Source: an uncultured Pseudomonadota bacterium
GTDB lineage: Bacteria; Myxococcota_A; UBA9042; CAIXZC01
Length of the DNA stretch: 7,659 nucleotides
Assembly: GCA_937884235.1 (NCBI GenBank)
Contig: CALGBT010000213.1
Span: 1-7,659 of the forward strand
Direction: 5' to 3'
Under the pieces are notes generated by a model. It was given only the letters and a program-made list of their open reading frames with translations. It had not been told where the DNA came from and did no database searches. This document shows, piece after piece, positions 1 to 4,924 of this stretch (positions are counted from its first letter, which is position 1; each line of letters opens with the position of its first letter). The position numbers were made by a program, and so were the translations under genes.

Positions 1-2
1 CG

Positions 3-1523
3 TTTATGGCAATTGGGCTGCTGTTCAGGTTCTTCATGGGAACGATTCCGGCGGTCAATTGCACATTGCTGATTTTTCTGGCGGCGGGAAGCTTCACCAT
101 GTTCCTATTTGCCTTCCGGTGTAGCGGGTCACGGCATGGTAGTTTGCTGGCTGGCGCGCTTTATGGCTTTTCGACTTATGCCATGAGCGCACTGGCCAAT
201 GGCCATATCTACTCGATGTTTGTTCTGTGGTTGCCGCTACTCGTCCTCACCTATGACTCCCTGCTTTCCCGGCTGACCGTCCGGACTGCCATCCTTTTTG
301 CGGCAACTGTTCTGCTGGCGGTCTTGGAAAGTCCTTACCGTCTGGTGGAGGCCGTACCCGTCCTGGTTGCCTGGACGGTGCACTACCTTACAGCTGAGCA
401 CTCGTCTCCGGCCTTTCGCTGGTCTCGTGTCGGTGCGGCGGCCCTGGTTTGTAGCATCATGCTCATGGGCCCCCTAGCCTATTTTCGACTGCAGCTGGTT
501 GGCGAACCGGAAACTCGACTCTACGGGCCAATGGAGGCCAGTGCAGCAAGTTGCACCCCGGGGGAGCACCCGGGATTGGCTGCAGGCGTGGACGGGGGAC
601 TTATCGGCGAAGGCTGGTTGGACCCGGTTGCCCTGGTGCGCCCGGGCTTCCTCTATGATCGTTCTGTGGCTACCGATATCTACAATGCCCACCACGTGCT
701 CTACCTGGGAGTGCTCTTACCGGTGCTGCTCTTTGCGCTTTGGCGTGTCGGTCGCAACCGCGGTCGGCTCCTGGCCTGGACCCTCTTGCTAGGCATGGCC
801 ATGGCGTTGGGCCCCGCGTTGCACTGGGGGGGGCGCGCGATCTGCGTCGGGGGAAGTCCTTTGCCAGGTCCCATGGCCTTCCTGGAGTACATTCCTGGAG
901 CGCCTGCCATGGGGGCTTTCTATCGAACATTCCTGAGTGTGATGGCAGCCGCGGCGCTACTTGTGGCGCTAGTCTGGCCGGTGATCGGCCGAGGTCGAAG
1001 TCGCCCCGTCCTGCTCTTGATAACCGGCCTCGCGATGGTCCTGCTGCTGGCAGACGCCGCCCTGGTCTCGCCGCTTCGCATGCCCGTGCCCATCGTGGAT
1101 TGGGCGCCACCACTGGCGGCACAGACTCTCGCCTCGCAACCCGACAGCGGCGGCGTCCTGGTAGTGCCCGACATTCATCGCGAGTCGTTGCGTGACGGAG
1201 AGGAGCGGCTCTGTGGCTATGTCTGGCAGTTGCATGTCCGCAAACCTCTCCGCTTCCAGGTGCCGGAGTTGTGCGCTGCTGAGGTCCTACTGAATCTCGC
1301 CAAGGCCTACGAAATGCCGCGCTATGATTTAGCGCCCAGTCGTGACGGATGCCTGCAGCAGTTGCGTATTCTTGGCATCAAGTGGGTTCTCTTCATCGGC
1401 CCCAACGCTCATGTAGAGGGGCATTACAAAGCCGCTACCCGGCTCCTGGACGAGTGGTTCGGAGAACCCCTGGGTGAGGAGTCGAAAGACGGCAGCCGGG
1501 TCTACCGGGTGCCGCTCCCCTAG
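3..1523 (+). CDS. Polytopic membrane protein, YfhO/GT-C glycosyltransferase-like (5' end outside the window)
   Basis: This is probably an integral membrane protein of the large GT-C-like class (YfhO-like), whose members transfer sugars from lipid-linked donors during surface glycan or glycoprotein assembly. Counting from the ATG at 6 (505 residues), hydrophobic segments lie near residues 19-38, 47-60, 68-85, 94-108, 116-128, 141-160, 229-247, 254-272, 306-326 and 333-350. A soluble tail follows to 505. Family-like landmarks are GHIYSMFVLWLPLLVL at 66-81, a segment EYIPGAPAMGAFYRTF before the last helix pair, and a tail containing GGVLVVPDI and LRILGIKWVLF. The frame is open to the left edge and the ATG at 6 has no visible Shine-Dalgarno. 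Comparable proteins have an extra N-terminal helix and a first extracytoplasmic loop carrying the acidic catalytic motif, so the true start is probably upstream and the catalytic loop is not visible. The donor and acceptor cannot be inferred. It converges on the VWA gene with a 7-base gap. Confidence 0.8.
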   Translation, partial: FMAIGLLFRFFMGTIPAVNCTLLIFLAAGSFTMFLFAFRCSGSRHGSLLAGALYGFSTYAMSALANGHIYSMFVLWLPLLVLTYDSLLSRLTVRTAILFAATVLLAVLESPYRLVEAVPVLVAWTVHYLTAEHSSPAFRWSRVGAAALVCSIMLMGPLAYFRLQLVGEPETRLYGPMEASAASCTPGEHPGLAAGVDGGLIGEGWLDPVALVRPGFLYDRSVATDIYNAHHVLYLGVLLPVLLFALWRVGRNRGRLLAWTLLLGMAMALGPALHWGGRAICVGGSPLPGPMAFLEYIPGAPAMGAFYRTFLSVMAAAALLVALVWPVIGRGRSRPVLLLITGLAMVLLLADAALVSPLRMPVPIVDWAPPLAAQTLASQPDSGGVLVVPDIHRESLRDGEERLCGYVWQLHVRKPLRFQVPELCAAEVLLNLAKAYEMPRYDLAPSRDGCLQQLRILGIKWVLFIGPNAHVEGHYKAATRLLDEWFGEPLGEESKDGSRVYRVPLP

Positions 1524-1530
1524 CCTCCGG

Positions 1531-3555
1531 TCAATCTTTCGAGGGGGCCAGCAGGTCTGCCTTCTCCACCAGCTTGATGAACTCGGCGCGATAGCCGTGG
1601 GAGTCCTCGCCCCGGGCGGTTCGAGCCAATTCCATAACTTTTCCGTAGGTGGTGTTGCCCACAAATGTCGAGTTGTGCAGGAGCATGCCAAACATGGCCA
1701 CGGAAGCAGCGAAGCGATAGTTGTTGGAGGTCTTGTCGAGGGCTATACGTTGATCGAGGACGGGCTGTTCAAGCTTGGTGCTGACGTCGCCGTCGGGGAG
1801 CTTGTAGCGGAGTTTGATGGTCATCAACTCACTGCTGCTGGCGGCGCTCTCTTTGACTGCGGTCTTGACGTAGCGCAGTTCATCGATGCCGGTTGCCCCG
1901 TCCTCGGCAGGGACGACTTCGTAGAGTGCGGTGACGGTGTGCCCGGCGCCCAGTTCGCCCGCATCCTTGGTGTCATCGGCGAAATCTTCTTTGGCGAGGA
2001 TGCGATTCTCGTAGCCCACTAGCCGATATGATTTGACCTTGGCGGGGTTGAACTCAACCTGAATCTTCACGTCTTTGGCGATGGTGAAGAGGGTACCGGT
2101 CATTTGCGTGACGAAGACCTTCTTAGCCTCCAGGATGTTATCGATGTAGGCGTAGTTCCCGTTGCCCTTGTCGGCCAGGGTTTCCATGCGGGCGTCCTTG
2201 TAGTTGCCCATGCCGAATCCCAGAACCGTGAGGAAGATACCGTCATTGCGCTTCTCTTCGATGATGCGTTCAAGCTCAGAGTTTGAAGCTGCTCCGACAT
2301 TGAAATCGCCGTCAGTTGCCAGAATCACGCGGTTGTTGCCACCTTTGATGAGGTTGTCCTTGGCCACCTGATAGGCCAGCTGGATACCTGCCGCGCCGGC
2401 AGTTGAGCCCCCGGCCCGCAGGCGGTCGAGTGCCCCTTGGATGGTATCCTTGTCAGTGCCCGAAGTAGAGGGAAGAACGAGGCCGGCTGAGCCGGCATAG
2501 ACAACGATGGCCACCCGGTCCTTCTCGCTGAGTTGTCGCACCAGCATCTGGAAACCCATCTTCAGGAGAGGCATCTTGTATTCGCTGCTCATGGAACCTG
2601 ACGAGTCGATGAGAAAGACCAGATTGCTGGGGGGGAGGTCTTCTTCCGGCGGTTTCTTCCCCTGGATGCCAACCAGCACCATCCGGTTCTCTGGGTTCCA
2701 GGGACATGCAGAGACCTCGGTTGTCACCGAGAAGGGGGTTTCGCCAGTTGGTGCGGGGTAGTCATACGTGAAGTAGTTGATGAACTCTTCCACGCGTACC
2801 GAGTCTTGGGGTGGCAATCTGCTCATGGTATCGATGAAACGCCGTGCGTTGGTGTATGAGGCGGTGTCAACGTCGATGGAGAGGGTCGAGAGCGGATTCT
2901 CCAGGGCCAGTTTGAATTGGTTCTCGGCCATCTTCTGGTAGCTCTCAGTGCCGGGCACTTCCTTGCGGTCTGCGGAGTTGTGTCCCTCCCATTGCAGGCC
3001 TCTGGCGCGGCCCAGGCCGCCATCCATCCCGGCAAACCCGCCTCCCCCGGCCATGTTCCCACCGATGGCTGACAGGCTGGCGCTCGCCGGAGAACTCGCG
3101 GTCCCCAAATCGGAGCCTCCCACAATGTTCAACATACTCTTGTCAGCAACCAGCAGCTTCAGTTTTCTCTCGCTCTTCGGACCAGCCATCTCTTCCGGGG
3201 CCGCGGCAGGTTCTGCAAACGAATCCATGACCCTGGCCGCAGGATTATTTACCGGGCCGTCTGGGCGGCGGGCCATATCTGCGCCCCGGTCCAACTTGTC
3301 AGGTTGCTCAGGTGAAGGTGTCTTCTGCTCCTCGGCACCCTGTTCCGCAATGGGAGCACTGCCATCGGCGGTACCTTGGCTGCCCATTTGCGGCGCATCG
3401 GCAACGGGCTCAGCGGGAGTCGACGCACCCTGGTTGTCGGCGGGGGATTCGGCCTGGGCCTTCTCCGGTGCTGGTGCGGGGACTTCCTGTTGGCACCCGA
3501 CCAGTAGCAGAGTCAGTGAGACGGCAGCCACAACAATGCGGTTCTTGGCAATCAT
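1531..3555 (-). CDS. YfbK-like von Willebrand factor type A domain lipoprotein
   Basis: This is a predicted lipoprotein of the YfbK family: an N-terminal vWF_A-associated domain, a VWA domain and a C-terminal DUF3520-type domain. VWA domains bind protein partners through a metal ion, but the partner of this family is not firmly known. With the start at 3555 the product is 674 residues. Residues 1-21 form a signal peptide ending in the lipobox LLVGC (lipidated Cys21). A long Ala/Pro/Glu/Gln-rich linker follows, with a Gly-rich stretch near 165-186. The conserved N-domain spans about 203-300 (NPLSTLSIDVDTASYTNARR; CPWNPENRMVLVGIQGK). The VWA domain spans about 311-500 with an intact MIDAS: DSSGS (Asp317, Ser319, Ser321), Thr385 in GGSTAG and Asp415 in ATDGDFN. 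The DUF3520-like tail runs to the end. The start at 3555 was chosen because AAGGAG lies 6 bases upstream. In-frame ATGs at 3558 and 3582 are alternatives. It is larger than E. coli YfbK, mainly through the linker. It lies 75 bases downstream of a same-strand Cys-rich gene and may be in that operon. Confidence 0.95.
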   Translation of the reverse strand: MIAKNRIVVAAVSLTLLLVGCQQEVPAPAPEKAQAESPADNQGASTPAEPVADAPQMGSQGTADGSAPIAEQGAEEQKTPSPEQPDKLDRGADMARRPDGPVNNPAARVMDSFAEPAAAPEEMAGPKSERKLKLLVADKSMLNIVGGSDLGTASSPASASLSAIGGNMAGGGGFAGMDGGLGRARGLQWEGHNSADRKEVPGTESYQKMAENQFKLALENPLSTLSIDVDTASYTNARRFIDTMSRLPPQDSVRVEEFINYFTYDYPAPTGETPFSVTTEVSACPWNPENRMVLVGIQGKKPPEEDLPPSNLVFLIDSSGSMSSEYKMPLLKMGFQMLVRQLSEKDRVAIVVYAGSAGLVLPSTSGTDKDTIQGALDRLRAGGSTAGAAGIQLAYQVAKDNLIKGGNNRVILATDGDFNVGAASNSELERIIEEKRNDGIFLTVLGFGMGNYKDARMETLADKGNGNYAYIDNILEAKKVFVTQMTGTLFTIAKDVKIQVEFNPAKVKSYRLVGYENRILAKEDFADDTKDAGELGAGHTVTALYEVVPAEDGATGIDELRYVKTAVKESAASSSELMTIKLRYKLPDGDVSTKLEQPVLDQRIALDKTSNNYRFAASVAMFGMLLHNSTFVGNTTYGKVMELARTARGEDSHGYRAEFIKLVEKADLLAPSKD

Positions 3556-3561
3556 CATTTG

Positions 3562-3567
3562 CTCCTT
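3562..3567 (-). promoter_or_regulatory. Ribosome binding site of the VWA lipoprotein gene
   Basis: The minus strand reads AAGGAG here. It lies 6 bases before the ATG at 3555 and only 3 bases before the ATG at 3558, so 3555 is the better start. It is too far downstream to serve the ATG at 3582. That choice gives a compact lipoprotein signal peptide starting MIAKNR. Confidence 0.7.
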
Positions 3568-3601
3568 CCGGCAAGATGTCATAGCGCCAAGAGACTACGT
3601 A

Positions 3602-3623
3602 CCCCGGAAATGGTTCCCCGGAA
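3602..3623. repeat. Two direct copies of CCCCGGAA, 14 bases apart
   Basis: CCCCGGAA occurs at 3602-3609 and again at 3616-3623, inside the 75-base gap between two minus-strand genes. On the minus strand it reads as TTCCGGGG repeated with a 14-base period. This could be a weak operator-like pair or chance in GC-rich DNA. No transcription factor is suggested by it. Confidence 0.3.
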
Positions 3624-3630
3624 GATGCAC

Positions 3631-4344
3631 TTACAGTGGCGCTTCCTGGTCAGCGCACTGGAGCGTATCGTTGAGCAGACCGATGCCACCCATCTCGCGG
3701 AAACGGGCGTAGGCGTTGGGTCCGAGCATCTCTTCCATGTCGGCGAGAATCTCCGCACGGTCCCCTTTGATGAGGAGGCGTGGGGCGTCGCTTTCGAGAT
3801 CACCGTGGATTCCCTCGACGGCATGCCAGCGAAGCTCGCGCAGCGCGCAGGCAGCCTCATTGAGCCACTGAAGCTGCGGATCTGAGAGCTGCAGGTCTTC
3901 TTGGAGAAGGGTCTGGAGGGTCGTTCGCCGCGCTGTCGCAAGGCTTTGACTGTGCACGGTAGAGTCTATCATTGGTTCCCAGGATAGACATTGGGCCAAT
4001 CTGGTCTCGCACTCACGCACATGTGCCCCCTCTGGGCAGGGCTCGTTGCGTAATTTCGGGCACTCTGGACAAGGATGGGGCTCCGAACAGACGGTGGCGG
4101 TGCCGTCCCTGGCCTCCGGGGTGCAGGGGAGAACTGCGGGAGAGCTCGGCAACGGGTGTGGCGTGGCCAGGTCGCTGGTTGGTACACGGGTCGGGGGTTG
4201 GGCCCGGTGGGCCACCGGCGGTTCGCTCAGCGACGGCCTATTGGTATTGCCAGCAATATCCTTGCTGGGGGACACCCCTACAAATGTGTACAGGGCAAAG
4301 GCCAGGGAGGCTACGGCAACCGTCCACGGCAGGGCTGGTTTCAT
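3631..4344 (-). CDS. Membrane-anchored Pro/Cys-rich protein of unknown function
   Basis: I do not recognise a named family. The 237-residue product has an uncleaved-looking N-terminal anchor (hydrophobic residues about 7-23), a Pro-rich linker (36-74), a Cys-rich segment (Cys74, 86, 92, 95, 103, 112 and 119, including CPEC at 92-95), and a predicted helical C-terminal domain (about 135-237). That domain contains EDLQLSDPQLQWLNEAAC, DRAEILADMEEMLGPNAYAR and FREMGGIGLLND, plus two more cysteines (166 and 230). The layout suggests a periplasmic domain on a stalk, with disulfides likely if it is exported. Its ATG (4344-4342) overlaps the TGA of the preceding lipoprotein gene as ATGA. The nearest GGAG on the coding strand lies about 20 bases upstream, too far to help, so translation is probably coupled to the upstream gene. 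The next Met is at residue 125, so no other start is reasonable. The C-terminal helices loosely recall Spy-like periplasmic proteins, but I cannot support that assignment. Confidence 0.75.
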   Translation of the reverse strand: MKPALPWTVAVASLAFALYTFVGVSPSKDIAGNTNRPSLSEPPVAHRAQPPTRVPTSDLATPHPLPSSPAVLPCTPEARDGTATVCSEPHPCPECPKLRNEPCPEGAHVRECETRLAQCLSWEPMIDSTVHSQSLATARRTTLQTLLQEDLQLSDPQLQWLNEAACALRELRWHAVEGIHGDLESDAPRLLIKGDRAEILADMEEMLGPNAYARFREMGGIGLLNDTLQCADQEAPL

Positions 4345-4649
4345 GAGTGTTGCCGGGCAGGAGCTCCGCAGGCCTTGGTCTGCGGAGGCAGGACGGAGTC
4401 AGGGTCAGAAACCATTGTCGGTGAGGAGCCACCGTCAATGCAGAGGTTGTGGCATTGGCGCTCGCATTCAGTGCGCGTGTCCACAGTGGGAAGCCCATTC
4501 TCTCTGGTGCGATTGTATGTCGAGTCGTCGCGCCCGGGGCAGCTTTCGAGACAGCGGCTGACCCGCTCCCGGCAGGCCGCGCTGAGGTGGATGGGCATGC
4601 ACGCGCTGCCGAGGATCAAAGTTGCGGCCACGATCATCAATATGCGCAT
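4341..4649 (-). CDS. Small Cys-rich putative lipoprotein with CX3C repeats
   Basis: The product has 102 residues and an N-terminal signal sequence (MRILMIVAATLILGSAC). Cys17 is the likely lipidation site, although Gly at -3 is a poor match to the usual Leu/Val/Ile of a lipobox. Signal peptidase I cleavage after SAA or HLSA is the alternative. The mature part has seven further cysteines at 26, 33, 37, 62, 66, 70 and 94. They are ordered as C-x6-C-x3-C (CRERVSRCLESC) and C-x3-C-x3-C (CERQCHNLC), separated by a polar loop. This spacing would fit two helices stapled by disulfides in an oxidising compartment. The start at 4649 is preferred over the longer frame from 4694 because TGAGG ends 5 bases upstream and it yields a signal peptide at the very N-terminus. 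The gene ends in a 4-base ATGA overlap with the next gene. I do not recognise the family. Confidence 0.65.
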   Translation of the reverse strand: MRILMIVAATLILGSACMPIHLSAACRERVSRCLESCPGRDDSTYNRTRENGLPTVDTRTECERQCHNLCIDGGSSPTMVSDPDSVLPPQTKACGAPARQHS

Positions 4650-4654
4650 AACTA

Positions 4655-4659
4655 CCTCA
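4655..4659 (-). promoter_or_regulatory. Ribosome binding site of the Cys-rich lipoprotein gene, overlapping the stop of the small ORF
   Basis: The minus strand reads TGAGG. Its TGA (4659-4657) is the stop of the upstream 30-codon ORF and GAGG serves the ATG at 4649 with 5 bases between. The arrangement suggests a terminating ribosome can re-initiate on the lipoprotein gene. It decides the start at 4649 over 4694. Confidence 0.55.
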
Positions 4660-4749
4660 CCCACAGGAGGCCATGTCGTTGGAGCCAAAGTCACCTTTCA
4701 GATACGCGGAGTAGCCCAAGCAAGCTCGGAAGTAGTTGTAAGGTGTCAT
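4657..4749 (-). CDS. Small ORF, 30 residues, Cys- and Tyr-containing peptide of unknown function
   Basis: This short ORF begins MTPYNYFRACLGYSAYLK and ends FGSNDMASCG. It has a strong ribosome binding site (GGAGG, 6 bases before the ATG) and its stop codon forms part of the Shine-Dalgarno of the next gene, so it could be a leader ORF coupled to the lipoprotein gene. It has two cysteines (10 and 29), three tyrosines near each other and no signal peptide. Codon third positions are mostly G or C, as in real genes here. An in-frame ATG at 4767 would add MYWRLT. The frame stays open upstream to 4842 and still looks coding, with LCGTPAELARSG and NCDTGCEL, but there is no standard start codon upstream of 4767, and TGA stands at 4845-4843. 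It may therefore be a genuine small protein, or the 3' remnant of a longer Cys-rich gene. No similarity is recognised. Confidence 0.4.
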   Translation of the reverse strand: MTPYNYFRACLGYSAYLKGDFGSNDMASCG

Positions 4750-4755
4750 GGTCAG

Positions 4756-4760
4756 CCTCC
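4756..4760 (-). promoter_or_regulatory. Strong Shine-Dalgarno (GGAGG) in front of the 30-codon ORF
   Basis: The minus strand reads GGAGG, followed by 6 bases and then the ATG at 4749. This is the best evidence that the short ORF is translated. The same bases would be TGG AGG codons if translation began at 4767 or earlier, so the match could be fortuitous. Confidence 0.4.
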
Positions 4761-4779
4761 AGTACATGAGTTCGCATCC

Positions 4780-4808
4780 AGTATCGCAGTTGAGCCCGGA
4801 GCGCGCAA
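4780..4808 (-). promoter_or_regulatory. Possible sigma-70-type promoter for the minus-strand cluster
   Basis: On the minus strand TTGCGC (4808-4803) is followed after 17 bases by GATACT (4785-4780). Each hexamer matches the consensus only in part (3 and 4 of 6 positions). Transcription from here would start near 4773, about 25 bases before the ATG at 4749. If real, it would exclude the upstream coding-like stretch from the transcript. The match is weak. Confidence 0.2.
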
Positions 4809-4914
4809 GCTCTGCGGGTGTGCCGCACAGCGTCTGGAAAACTCACCTGTTGTTCCGCATTTTCTTTGTGCTTCCGTAGGGGCCCTCTGTTATTGTCAGG
4901 AGTGACGATACTCT

Positions 4915-4918
4915 GGAG
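4915..4918 (+). promoter_or_regulatory. Ribosome binding site of the FAD-dependent oxidoreductase gene
   Basis: GGAG lies 6 bases before the ATG at 4925 but only 2 bases before an out-of-frame ATG at 4921 (sequence GGAGCGATGAATGAG). The spacing supports 4925, whose frame at once gives the Rossmann motif. Confidence 0.65.
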
Positions 4919-4924
4919 CGATGA

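Larger units (their letters stand above)
4750..4924. other. Divergent intergenic region between the Cys-rich cluster and the flavoprotein gene
   Basis: This 175-base stretch separates two gene groups transcribed away from each other and should hold both promoters. I see one weak minus-strand promoter candidate (4808-4780) and no convincing plus-strand promoter. Its left part (4750-4842) has an open, GC3-rich minus-strand frame with four cysteines that continues into the 30-codon ORF. Further upstream in the same frame, an ATG at 4860 is followed five codons later by a TGA. Confidence 0.5.

Noticed and set aside
1515..1548. Possible terminator between the convergent genes (CCCCT near 1517 pairing with AGGGG near 1542)
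   Set aside because: The stem is about 5 base pairs with a 20-base loop and no T-tract, so it is not convincing as an intrinsic terminator.
1474..2022. Plus-strand open frame (182 codons) spanning the end of the membrane protein gene and the VWA tail
   Set aside because: It overlaps two well-supported genes, has no ribosome binding site of note and no recognisable domain.
2948..3712. Plus-strand open frame (254 codons) opposite the VWA lipoprotein start
   Set aside because: It is antisense to the signal peptide and linker region. Its Ala/Ser/Pro-rich content is explained by the low-complexity linker on the other strand.
4843..4860. In-frame TGA after ATG at 4860 as a selenocysteine codon
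   Set aside because: No SECIS-like hairpin was recognised downstream, the ATG lacks a good ribosome binding site and no selenoprotein family fits. A lost start or chance is simpler.
4075..4905. Plus-strand open frame (276 codons) over the Cys-rich cluster
   Set aside because: Its translation is Arg/Gly-rich without domain character. The minus-strand frames have signal sequences, ribosome binding sites and an ATGA overlap, so they are the better reading.
4893..4918. Small hairpin (CAGGAGT with ACTCTG) next to the ribosome binding site of the flavoprotein gene
   Set aside because: The stem has a bulge and only six pairs. Nothing suggests a riboswitch or attenuator.
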